From Pseudomonas sp. GM50 (lineage in GTDB: Bacteria > Pseudomonadota > Gammaproteobacteria > Pseudomonadales > Pseudomonadaceae): DNA of 43,049 nt. Each line of letters begins with the position of its first letter. Position 1 is the first letter of the stretch. Position numbers and translations under genes: made by a program. Below the pieces are notes generated by a model. The model saw nothing but the letters and a program-made list of their open reading frames with translations. It had not been told where the DNA came from and made no database searches. Below, piece after piece: positions 21,583 through 28,951 of the stretch. Location: NCBI RefSeq assembly GCF_000282375.1, contig NZ_AKJK01000074.1, positions 1-43,049 of the forward strand. Direction: 5' to 3'.

Positions 21583-23868
21583 ATGTCGTATCGCGTCGTC
21601 ACCAGCCTATTGATGCTGTTTTTAAGCGGGGGCGCCGCTGCACAAGGTCCGGATATTTCCTACACCCGGGACATTCAACCGATCTTCACCGAAAAGTGCG
21701 TGGCCTGCCATGCCTGCTACGACTCCGCCTGTCAGCTCAATCTGGGCAGTGGCGAAGGGGCGGCCCGAGGCGCGACGAAGGTGCCAGTCTATGACGGCGA
21801 GCGCCGCCAGGCTGCGGCGCCGACCCGGCTGTTTTATGACGCCTTCGGCAAGCGTGCCTGGCAGCAAAAGGGCTTTTATTCGGTACTCGACGCCCAAGGC
21901 AGCCAGGCGGCGCTGATGGCGCGCATGCTTGAACTGGGCCACAAAACGCCGTTGCAACCTAACGCCAAATTGCCGGAAGACATCGTCCTGGGCCTGAACC
22001 GCGAGAACATGTGCGCCATGCCGGCGGAGTTCGGCGGCTATGCCAGCTCCCACCCGAAAGAAGGCATGCCGTTGGCGGTCACCGGCCTGACCGATCAGCA
22101 ATACCAGACGTTGCAACGCTGGCTGGCCTCAGGCGCGCCAATCGATGAGCAGGGCCTGGTGCCCAGCGCCAAGGAAGCCTTGCAGGTGGTGCAGTGGGAA
22201 AACCTGCTCAACGCGCCGGGTGCCCGGGAGAGTCTGGTGGGGCGCTGGTTGTTTGAGCACTGGTTTCTGGCGCACCTCTATTTCAAGGACGGCGAGCCGG
22301 GGCATTTCTTTCAGTGGGTACGCTCGCGCACGCCGACCGGGCAGCCGATTGATTTGATCAACACCCGCCGTCCGAATGACGATCCGGGCACTCAGGTCTA
22401 CTACCGTTTGTGGCCGGTGCAAGGCGTGATCGTGCACAAGACCCACATCACCTATCCGCTGAACGCGGCGAAGATGGCGCGGATCAAAAGCCTGTTTTAC
22501 AGCGGCAACTGGCAGGTCAACGCGCTGCCGGGCTACGGGCCGGAGCGACGGGCCAATCCGTTCACGACCTTTGAGGCCATCCCGGCGCAGGCGCGTTACC
22601 AGTTCATGCTTGATAACGCCGAATACTTCGTGCGCACTTTCATTCGTGGCCCGGTCTGCCGTGGCCAGATCGCCACCGACGTGATCCGCGACAACTTCTG
22701 GGCGCTGTTCCAGGCCCCTGAGCATGACCTTTACATCACCGACCCGAAATATCGCGGTCAGGCCACGCCGTTGCTGGCGATGCCGGGGCAGAATGATGAC
22801 GTCGGCAGTGTCCTGAGCCTGTGGCACGACTACCGCGACAAACGCAACGAATATGAGGCCCTGCGCCGGGACAGCTACGCCGACCTGCCGGCACCGAGCT
22901 GGTCGACCCTGTGGGCCGGCAATGACAACGCGCTGCTGAGCATCTTCCGGCATTTCGACAGCGCCTCGGTGAACAAAGGCCTGATCGGTGACGTCCCGCA
23001 AACCATTTGGCTGTTCGATTACCCGTTGCTGGAGCGCACGTATTACCAGTTGGCGGTCAACTTCGATGTGTTCGGCAACGTGTCCCATCAGGCCCAGACC
23101 CGACTGTACTTCGACCTGATCCGCAATGGTGCCGAGCAGAACTTCCTGCGCTTGATGCCTGCCGACTCGCGGGACGGCTTCCTCGACGATTGGTATCAGA
23201 ACGGCGGCAAGTTCAAGATGTGGCTGGATTACGAGGACATCGACAACGACAAACCAACGGCGCTGATACTGGACGAAAAGGACCCGAAACGCGATTTCGC
23301 CCTGCAATTGCTGGCCCGGTACGGCGAACTCAATGCCAAGCCTGACCCGATCAACCGCTGCGATGGCGCTTATTGCTCGCGGCCGAACATCGATCTGGCG
23401 TTGCAGAACGCCGAACAGGCCTTGAGCCGCCTGACTTCGCGCCCGGCCGCCGGTTTGAAAGTCATCGAACAGTTGCCGGAAGCCACGATGTTGCGCATCG
23501 AGACCCAAAGCGGCAAGCGCGAGGTCTACAGCCTGCTGCGCAACCGGGCCCACAGCAACGTGGCGTTCCTGCTCGGTGAATCGCTACGTTATCAGCCGGG
23601 GCTCGATACGTTGACGATTTACCCGGGTGTGCTCAGCAGCTACCCGAACTTCATGTTCAACATCCCGGCCGGACAAGTGCCCGCGTTCGTCGACGCGATG
23701 GAAAACGCCAGGGACGCCGCCAGCTTCGAGAAAATCGTTGAACGCTGGGGCATTCGTCGCAGTCATCCGCAGTTCTGGCAGTATTTCCATGATCTGAGCC
23801 GCTACATCCACGACACCGACCCGGTGGAAGAGGGTGTGCTGGACATGAACCGCTACGAGAATCTTTGA
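21583..23868 (+). CDS. cti: Fatty acid cis/trans isomerase
   Basis: A 761-residue periplasmic heme enzyme that converts cis-unsaturated fatty acids of membrane phospholipids to trans, a fast solvent- and heat-stress response typical of Pseudomonas and Vibrio. A Sec signal peptide covers about residues 1-20 (cleavage near AAAQG). The heme-binding CxxCH is C39-V-A-C42-H43, followed by CYDSAC. The rest matches the Cti family in length and in conserved stretches such as VYYRLWPVQGVIVHKTHITYP and VRTFIRGPVCRGQIATDVIRDNFW. The ATG at 21583 was chosen because it follows AGGGA and starts the signal peptide; the open frame from 21448 overlaps the metH control region. It is monocistronic, followed by a REPIN. 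Cti is usually constitutive. Confidence 0.95.
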   Translation: MSYRVVTSLLMLFLSGGAAAQGPDISYTRDIQPIFTEKCVACHACYDSACQLNLGSGEGAARGATKVPVYDGERRQAAAPTRLFYDAFGKRAWQQKGFYSVLDAQGSQAALMARMLELGHKTPLQPNAKLPEDIVLGLNRENMCAMPAEFGGYASSHPKEGMPLAVTGLTDQQYQTLQRWLASGAPIDEQGLVPSAKEALQVVQWENLLNAPGARESLVGRWLFEHWFLAHLYFKDGEPGHFFQWVRSRTPTGQPIDLINTRRPNDDPGTQVYYRLWPVQGVIVHKTHITYPLNAAKMARIKSLFYSGNWQVNALPGYGPERRANPFTTFEAIPAQARYQFMLDNAEYFVRTFIRGPVCRGQIATDVIRDNFWALFQAPEHDLYITDPKYRGQATPLLAMPGQNDDVGSVLSLWHDYRDKRNEYEALRRDSYADLPAPSWSTLWAGNDNALLSIFRHFDSASVNKGLIGDVPQTIWLFDYPLLERTYYQLAVNFDVFGNVSHQAQTRLYFDLIRNGAEQNFLRLMPADSRDGFLDDWYQNGGKFKMWLDYEDIDNDKPTALILDEKDPKRDFALQLLARYGELNAKPDPINRCDGAYCSRPNIDLALQNAEQALSRLTSRPAAGLKVIEQLPEATMLRIETQSGKREVYSLLRNRAHSNVAFLLGESLRYQPGLDTLTIYPGVLSSYPNFMFNIPAGQVPAFVDAMENARDAASFEKIVERWGIRRSHPQFWQYFHDLSRYIHDTDPVEEGVLDMNRYENL

Positions 23869-23909
23869 TTGAGAGCCTGAACACGCCCCCCGAACCCTGG
23901 CTGAACCCC

Positions 23910-24001
23910 TGTAGGAGCGAAGCTTGCTCGCGAAAGCGGTCCAACAGTCGACATCTATACTGAATGTCAGACCGCTTTCGCGAGCAAGCTTCGCTCCTAC
24001 A
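23910..24001. repeat. REPIN after cti
   Basis: GTAGGAGCGAAGCTTGCTCGCGAAAGCGGTC and its inverse GACCGCTTTCGCGAGCAAGCTTCGCTCCTAC form near-perfect 30-base arms around a short spacer, between cti and nfuA. Confidence 0.85.
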
Positions 24002-24116
24002 GGGGGCGACGGTGATCAGATGTTCATCGACAGGCACACTTTCCCGACAAAAATACTAGGACTTTGTCCGGCGCGATGATTGGCGTAAACTGCGTCCAAG
24101 CCTGCGAGGAGTTTCC

Positions 24117-24701
24117 ATGACCGCTATTACCATTACCGACGCCGCCCACGATTACCTGGCTGATCTGCTCTCCAAGCAGAACACCCCGGGTATCGGCATC
24201 CGCGTCTTTATCACCCAGCCTGGCACCCAGTACGCCGAAACCTGCATTGCCTACTGCAAGCCGGGCGAAGAAAAACCTGAAGACACTGCGTTGGGGCTGA
24301 AAAGCTTCACCGCGTACATCGATCACTTCAGCGAAGCCTTCCTGGACGATGCGGTAGTCGACTACGCCACCGACCGCATGGGCGGCCAACTGACCATCAA
24401 GGCGCCAAACGCCAAAGTACCGATGGTCAACGCCGACAGCCCGGTCAACGAGCGCATCAACTACTACCTGCAAACCGAAATCAACCCGGGGCTGGCCAGC
24501 CACGGCGGTCAGGTCAGCCTGATCGATGTGGTTGAAGACGGCATCGCCGTGCTGAAGTTCGGCGGCGGTTGCCAAGGCTGCGGCCAGGCAGACGTCACCC
24601 TGCGCGAAGGCATCGAGCGCACCTTGCTCGAGCGTATTCCCGAGCTCAAGGGCGTTCGCGACGTGACCGACCACACGCAGAAAGAAAACGCCTACTACTA
24701 A
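24117..24701 (+). CDS. nfuA: Fe/S biogenesis protein NfuA
   Basis: A 194-residue iron-sulfur carrier that receives clusters from the Isc/Suf machinery and passes them to target enzymes. The N-terminal ~95 residues form an A-type carrier-like domain that has kept its fold (ITDAAHDYLADLLSKQ...GIGIRVFI). The C-terminal Nfu domain holds the cluster-binding C-x2-C in GGGCQGCGQADVTL. The ATG at 24117 follows GAGGAG. Length and motifs match E. coli NfuA. It stands alone, with a strong terminator just after its stop. In this window CysI needs [4Fe-4S] clusters and could be among its clients, but that is a guess. Confidence 0.96.
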   Translation: MTAITITDAAHDYLADLLSKQNTPGIGIRVFITQPGTQYAETCIAYCKPGEEKPEDTALGLKSFTAYIDHFSEAFLDDAVVDYATDRMGGQLTIKAPNAKVPMVNADSPVNERINYYLQTEINPGLASHGGQVSLIDVVEDGIAVLKFGGGCQGCGQADVTLREGIERTLLERIPELKGVRDVTDHTQKENAYY

Positions 24702-24720
24702 GGTGTTCGCTGCGACATAA

Positions 24721-24750
24721 AAAAAACGGTGCCCGTGAGCACCGTTTTTT
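24721..24750 (+). terminator. Rho-independent terminator of nfuA
   Basis: AAAAAACGGTGC / GCACCGTTTTTT stem with a CCGTGA loop, 20 bases after the nfuA stop, with A and T tracts on both sides. Confidence 0.93.
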
Positions 24751-24769
24751 TATGGGTGAAATTCATTGG

Positions 24770-24841
24770 CCCCATCGCGAGCAGGCTCGCTCCCACATTG
24801 GAATGCGGTCAACTGTGGGAGCGGGCTTGCCCGCGATGGCG
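24770..24841. repeat. REP doublet between nfuA and cobM
   Basis: CCCATCGCGAGCAGGCTCGCTCCCACATTGG and the inverse TGTGGGAGCGGGCTTGCCCGCGATGG. It lies at the convergent junction of nfuA and cobM, ending 3 bases before the cobM stop. Confidence 0.85.
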
Positions 24842-24843
24842 TC

Positions 24844-25590
24844 CTATGGGCGATACAAATGCGCATGCCCCGCGCGGTACAACGACGATTCACTGAAGTG
24901 ATCGCTACCCAACACCCGACCCACCAGAATCAGCGCCGTGCGGCGAAATCCCTTGGCTTGAACCTTCCCGGCAATATCCGCCAGAGTTCCCACCACCCAA
25001 TCCTGATCCGGCCAGGTCGCCCGGTGGATCACCGCGATCGGACAGTCGGCGCCGTAGTGCGGCAGCAACTCGGCAAGGATCTTCTCCAGATGATTGACCC
25101 CGAGGTGGATCGCCATGGTCGCCCCATGCTGCGCCAGACTACCGAGCTCTTCACCGGCTGGCATGGCGGTCTTGTCGGCGTAGCGGGTCAGAATCACGCT
25201 TTGTGACACGTCCGGCAGGGTTAGCTCGGCACCCAAAAGCGCCGCGCAGGCGGCGGTGGCGGTGACGCCGGGAATGATTTCGAAAGGGATGTCGAGTTCA
25301 CGCAGGTAACGAATCTGCTCGCCAATCGCGCCGTACAGGCTCGGATCACCGGAATGCACCCGGGCCACGTCCTGGCCGTTGGCATGGGCGCTCTTGATCA
25401 GCTCGATGATCTGTTCCAGGTGCAGTTCGGCACTGTTAACCACCTGTTCGGCCCGGTGGCCTTCCAGCACGGCGGCGGGGACCAGGGAGCCTGCATAGAT
25501 GATGACCGGGCAGCTACGAATCAGCCGCTGGCCTTTGACGGTGATCAGTTCCGGGTCGCCGGGGCCTGCGCCAATGAAGTAGACGGTCAT
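24844..25590 (-). CDS. cobM: Precorrin-4 C11-methyltransferase CobM
   Basis: A 248-residue S-adenosylmethionine-dependent methyltransferase of the tetrapyrrole methylase family. It adds the C11 methyl group to precorrin-4 to give precorrin-5 in the aerobic cobalamin pathway. The opening VYFIGAGPGDPELITVKG loop and VHSGDPSLYGAIGEQ, plus IPFEIIPGVTATAACAA, are the SAM-binding and substrate motifs of CobM/CbiF. The ATG at 25590 follows CAGGAAACGACG. It is the last gene of the minus-strand cluster cbtB-cbtA-cobE-cobM, 82 bases after cobE, and is probably under the cobalamin riboswitch at 27141-27339. Confidence 0.94.
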   Translation of the reverse strand: MTVYFIGAGPGDPELITVKGQRLIRSCPVIIYAGSLVPAAVLEGHRAEQVVNSAELHLEQIIELIKSAHANGQDVARVHSGDPSLYGAIGEQIRYLRELDIPFEIIPGVTATAACAALLGAELTLPDVSQSVILTRYADKTAMPAGEELGSLAQHGATMAIHLGVNHLEKILAELLPHYGADCPIAVIHRATWPDQDWVVGTLADIAGKVQAKGFRRTALILVGRVLGSDHFSESSLYRAGHAHLYRP

Positions 25591-25672
25591 CGTCGTTTCC
25601 TGTCAGAAAAAGGGTATGGGCACGCTTCAGATGAAGATTGCTCATGATCGAAGGCGGGGATTATCGGGGATT

Positions 25673-26086
25673 TTACGCGGCGCTGGCCAATGCGAGGGTG
25701 GCCTGGGCGTATTTTTGTCGTGGAATCAGCAACTTTGCCGGTGCCTGAGCCAATTGTTCGGCCAGTGCCAGCGCGGCACTTTCCGCTACGCCGTAACAAC
25801 CGGTGCGTTCGAACGCGATGTCCGAGTGGTGGCTGAGTTGCGGTTCATAACCGGCCAATTGTTCGCTGCTGAAATACATCAACGGCAATGCCAGCTGTTC
25901 GGCCAGTTCGATCAGGGCGGGTTCTTCGCGCTTCAGGTCGATACTGGCCAAGGCCTTGATCTCACGGAGCTCGATTTGATGAGCCTGTAACGCCTGATCA
26001 AGCAGCGCCCGCAGCGTGCTGACGGGGCAGCCGCGCTGGCAGCCCAGGCCGACCACCAGGGTCGGCGCTGCGCTGATGTCAGTCAT
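25673..26086 (-). CDS. cobE: Cobalamin biosynthesis protein CobE
   Basis: A 137-residue protein of the CobE/GbiG C-terminal family, required for cobalamin synthesis in the aerobic pathway but of unproven chemistry; homologues correspond to the C-terminal part of CbiG. The opening TLVVGLGCQRGCPVSTL motif and the later IASIDLKREEPAL-like ASIDLKREEPALIELAEQL and ERTGCYGVAESAALAL stretches are diagnostic. Its ATG at 26086 overlaps the cbtA stop by 4 bases (ATGA), so the two are translationally coupled. A much longer frame to 26356 is only the shadow of cbtA. Confidence 0.92.
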   Translation of the reverse strand: MTDISAAPTLVVGLGCQRGCPVSTLRALLDQALQAHQIELREIKALASIDLKREEPALIELAEQLALPLMYFSSEQLAGYEPQLSHHSDIAFERTGCYGVAESAALALAEQLAQAPAKLLIPRQKYAQATLALASAA

Positions 26087-26790
26087 GCGGAGTATTGGCC
26101 ATCGCTTTTGCGGCGGAACAACCAGGCGCTGATCAGGCCCAGGGCCAGCCAGAACGCCATGTTGGTCAGCTGCGAAGCGATTTTGAACTGCGCTTCCAGG
26201 GCTTCTGGAGCCAGCATGGAGTGCACTTCCGGTTGTGGCGCGCCGATGACGTGCGGAACGGCCAGAATCGCCACGCCGAGGATCTTCATCAGCCAGTGGC
26301 GGCTGAACACGATCAGCGCGATGCCGACAGCGGTGGAGGCGGCAGTGCCAATCCACCAGATCTGCCGTTGCGCCAGATCCGCAGCGGCAGTGCCCGGCAG
26401 TTCAGGTGGCAGGCCGAGGGTTGGCGCCAGCACGAACGTCGCATAACCGGCCAGACCCCAGAGCAAGCCCTGAGAGGTACGGCGTGGAGCGCGCAAGGTG
26501 TAGAGGCCCGCGAGCATCAGGGCGAAACCGACCGCCACCACCAGATTGCCGCCGGTGGTCGACAGCACGCGCTGCCAGCCGTCTTCCGGCTCCCAGGCTT
26601 CGGCATCGTGGGTATGAGCGGTGACAGCACCCGCGGCGTGCTCATGGATTTCAACCGCGGCCGGCTCGGATTTTTCGTAGGTCTCGGCCTGCAAAATCAG
26701 CGGAGCCACCCAGAAGCTTTGCAGCAGGGTCAGCAGCAGGGCGGCCAGCAGCCCGGTGAAACCTGCGGTTTGCGCGATACGCTTGATCAT
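26083..26790 (-). CDS. cbtA: CbtA-type cobalt transporter subunit
   Basis: A 235-residue membrane protein of the CbtA family, predicted to take up cobalt for cobalamin synthesis. About five to six hydrophobic segments are visible, starting with FTGLLAALLLTLLQSFWVAP. The periplasmic loop after the first segment carries the family metal-ligand region with HEHAAGAVTAHTHDAEAWEP. The ATG at 26790 (MIKRIAQTAGF) lies 11 bases after the cbtB stop, and its stop overlaps the cobE start. Family transport activity is assigned mainly from its constant pairing with CbtB and cobalamin riboswitches, which this window repeats. Confidence 0.92.
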   Translation of the reverse strand: MIKRIAQTAGFTGLLAALLLTLLQSFWVAPLILQAETYEKSEPAAVEIHEHAAGAVTAHTHDAEAWEPEDGWQRVLSTTGGNLVVAVGFALMLAGLYTLRAPRRTSQGLLWGLAGYATFVLAPTLGLPPELPGTAAADLAQRQIWWIGTAASTAVGIALIVFSRHWLMKILGVAILAVPHVIGAPQPEVHSMLAPEALEAQFKIASQLTNMAFWLALGLISAWLFRRKSDGQYSA

Positions 26791-26801
26791 GTCAGCAGGT
26801 C

Positions 26802-27008
26802 TCAATGGCACGGAAAGGCAGAACTGTGACGGGTATCGTGCGCGGCGTTGTGTACCGCTTCGATGTGCGAGAAACCGGCGAAATACACAAGGCTGGCGCC
26901 AAGGATCGACGCACAAAAAGCGGCGGTCAGGCGTTGGCTCAGGGTTGTGGTGGTGCTGATCGTGCTGTTCTTATCGGTGTTGCTGCCGGTGCTGCTGATG
27001 ATCGACAT
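26802..27008 (-). CDS. cbtB: CbtB-type cobalt transporter subunit
   Basis: A 68-residue membrane protein of the CbtB family, the small partner of CbtA. One hydrophobic segment (AAFCASILGASLVYFAGFS) is followed by a His-rich tail (HIEAVHNAAHDTRHSSAFPCH) that fits the family pattern of metal ligands after the membrane span. A Ser/Thr-rich N-terminus precedes it. The ATG at 27008 follows AGGGAAG. It is the first gene after the minus-strand cobalamin riboswitch, with about 130 bases of leader between. Confidence 0.9.
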   Translation of the reverse strand: MSIISSTGSNTDKNSTISTTTTLSQRLTAAFCASILGASLVYFAGFSHIEAVHNAAHDTRHSSAFPCH

Positions 27009-27140
27009 GGCGCTTCCCTCTGGTCTGTCAGCGGGTGAATAGAGCGCATGAAAACCTCCGCACGCCGGGGCACGCAGAGATTTCGAACAGCGCCCGCCCA
27101 CCGCGGGTTTGTTATTCAGTGAACGTAAAAGTCACTTTGT

Positions 27141-27339
27141 GTTGCGGGCCGGTCTCCGGGCTCGCGAGGGGCAGGGCTTGCGCCGAAACCTGCAAGCATC
27201 ACCTTCCCATGCCGTATGACGGGCACAGTGGATCTGACGCTTCACTCGCTTACCGTTGCGGGGGCAGCACCGGACTGACATGGCTTTAGAGTAAAGCACA
27301 TGATTCACCGGTTTCCCGTTTCACCCTGTGAAGGGCACC
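27141..27339 (-). promoter_or_regulatory. Cobalamin riboswitch controlling cbtB-cbtA-cobE-cobM
   Basis: Read on the minus strand the region has the ordered cobalamin-riboswitch blocks: GGTGCCCTTCACAGGGTG, AAACGGGAA, CCGGTG, TCCGGTGCTGCCCCCGCAAC, GGTAAGCG, CCACTGTGCC, GGGAAGGTG and the closing AGCCCGGAGACCGGCC. These are the adenosylcobalamin-binding core and L5-L13 type elements of the class. Known members shut down expression when cobalamin is abundant; here that would throttle cobalt uptake and ring synthesis. Confidence 0.95.
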
Positions 27340-27403
27340 CGTAACAAGGCGTGTAGGAGAGCATGGGCGGGGGTTGGGCGTCAATTGGCATGGTTTCTCA
27401 CTT

Positions 27404-27527
27404 CTGTGGCGAGGGGGCTTGCCCCCGTTGGGTTGCGAAGCGACCCCTTGCGTTCTTTCAGCCACACCGAGTTGTCAGGATCTACGACGGCTTCGCCGCC
27501 GAACGGGGGCAAGCCCCCTCGCCACAG
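27404..27527. repeat. REPIN between the two riboswitches
   Basis: CTGTGGCGAGGGGGCTTGCCCCCGTTGGG and the inverse CGAACGGGGGCAAGCCCCCTCGCCACAG, separated by about 65 bases. It sits between the divergent cobalamin-controlled leaders. Confidence 0.85.
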
Positions 27528-27584
27528 GTGATCGCATTCTCCTATAGGACATTGACCCGCCCCCACACGATGCGTAGCCTTGCG

Positions 27585-27779
27585 CTTTCGAGGTTCTTCG
27601 GCATTTGCCGAAGCTAAGAAGGGAACGCGGTCGATGCCGCGGCTGCCCCCGCAACTGTGAACGGTGATGTTCGCTGCCACGCCACTGCAAGCCCTGATCC
27701 ATCAGGTTCGCGGGAAGGCGCAGCTAACGCCAGTCGAACGATTGGCACACCGTCAGCCAGGAGACCTGCCTCGACACAG
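27585..27779 (+). promoter_or_regulatory. Cobalamin riboswitch controlling cobW-cobN-chlD
   Basis: Plus-strand blocks in order: GAGGTTCTTCGGC, AAGAAGGGAA, CGCGGT, CCGCGGCTGCCCCCGCAACTGTGA, GCCACTGC, CGGGAAGGCG, and GTCAGCCAGGAGACCTGCC. They match the cobalamin riboswitch core, including the CCCCCGCAAC and AGCCAGGAGACCTGCC boxes. About 107 bases separate its end from the cobW ATG. It should repress cobalt-insertion genes at high cobalamin. Confidence 0.95.
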
Positions 27780-27886
27780 ATTCTCACTACAACCGGGCGG
27801 GGTGATCCGGTGGCGGAACTCTTGCGCGCGCACCTGCCGCTGCGATTGTCGTCCCGTATGCCCGCCACCTTGCCAAAGGGCATCCG

Positions 27887-28948
27887 ATGAAAACACTGGC
27901 CAAACTCCCCGTCACCATCGTTACCGGCTTCCTCGGCTCGGGCAAAACCACCTTGCTGCGCCACATGCTCGACAACGCCCAGGGCCGTCGCATCGCGGTG
28001 ATCGTCAACGAGTTCGGCGAGCTGGGCATCGACGGCGAAATCCTCAAGCAGTGCTCGATCGGTTGCACCGAAGAAGAAGCCAACGGCCGCGTCTACGAAC
28101 TGGCCAACGGCTGCCTGTGCTGCACGGTTCAGGAAGAATTCTTCCCGGTGATGCGCGAACTGGTCGCTCGTCGCGGCGACCTCGACCACATCCTCATCGA
28201 AACGTCGGGCCTGGCCCTGCCAAAGCCTTTGGTTCAAGCCTTCCAATGGCCAGAAATCCGTAGCGCCTGCACGGTTGACGCGGTGATCACCGTGGTCGAC
28301 AGCCCGGCCGTCGCTGCTGGCACCTTCGCTGCGTTCCCGGATCAGGTCGATGCCCAGCGCAAACTCGACCCGAATCTGGACCACGAATCGCCGCTGCACG
28401 AGCTGTTTGCCGACCAACTGGCCAGCGCCGACCTGGTGATCCTCAACAAGGCTGACCTGATCAGCGCTGAAGACCTGGCCCGTGTGCGCCTGGAAGTCGC
28501 TGAAGAACTGCCGCCAGCGGTGAAAGTCATCGAAGCCAGCAGCGGTCGTCTGCCACTGGACGTGCTGATCGGCCTCGGCGCCGGTTCGGAAGAACACATC
28601 GACAGCCGCCACAGCCATCACGATCATCACCATGAAGGCGAGGACGACCACGACCACGACGCGTTCGATTCCATCTCGATCGAGCTGCCACAAGCCGACG
28701 AAAGCCTGCTGATGGATGCGCTGACTCAATTGGTGGTCCAGCACGGCATCCTTCGGGTGAAAGGCTTTGCAGCGGTGCCGAACAAGCCGATGCGCCTGCT
28801 GATCCAGGGCGTGGGCACGCGTTTCGACAAGCACTTCGACCGTCAGTGGGGCGCTGAAGAAGCGCGCACCACGCGTCTGGTGTTGATCGGTCAGGATCTG
28901 GACGCCGCTGCGCTCGAAGCGCAATTGCGCGCTGCGCTCAGCGTTTAA
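27887..28948 (+). CDS. cobW: CobW-type GTPase metallochaperone
   Basis: A 353-residue G3E-family GTPase of the CobW/COG0523 group, thought to deliver cobalt to the cobaltochelatase. The P-loop is at residues 14-21 in GFLGSGKTTLL. The metal-binding C-x-C-C motif is C76-L-C78-C79 in NGCLCC. The guanine-specificity NKAD lies in ILNKADLI. A His/Asp-rich loop at about 240-258 (RHSHHDHHHEGEDDHDHD) may store or pass metal. A C-terminal CobW_C domain (KGFAAVPNKPMRLLIQGVG) completes it. The ATG at 27887 follows AAGGG. It leads the plus-strand operon, 3 bases ahead of cobN. Confidence 0.95.
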   Translation: MKTLAKLPVTIVTGFLGSGKTTLLRHMLDNAQGRRIAVIVNEFGELGIDGEILKQCSIGCTEEEANGRVYELANGCLCCTVQEEFFPVMRELVARRGDLDHILIETSGLALPKPLVQAFQWPEIRSACTVDAVITVVDSPAVAAGTFAAFPDQVDAQRKLDPNLDHESPLHELFADQLASADLVILNKADLISAEDLARVRLEVAEELPPAVKVIEASSGRLPLDVLIGLGAGSEEHIDSRHSHHDHHHEGEDDHDHDAFDSISIELPQADESLLMDALTQLVVQHGILRVKGFAAVPNKPMRLLIQGVGTRFDKHFDRQWGAEEARTTRLVLIGQDLDAAALEAQLRAALSV

Positions 28949-28951
28949 ACC

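Noticed and set aside
27404..27527. CRISPR-like repeats
   Set aside because: The repeats in this window are inverted pairs scattered singly between genes, not regularly spaced direct repeats, and no cas gene is present.
27657..27890. Short plus-strand frame ending at the cobW start
   Set aside because: It lies entirely inside the cobalamin riboswitch and leader RNA; the riboswitch explains the sequence.
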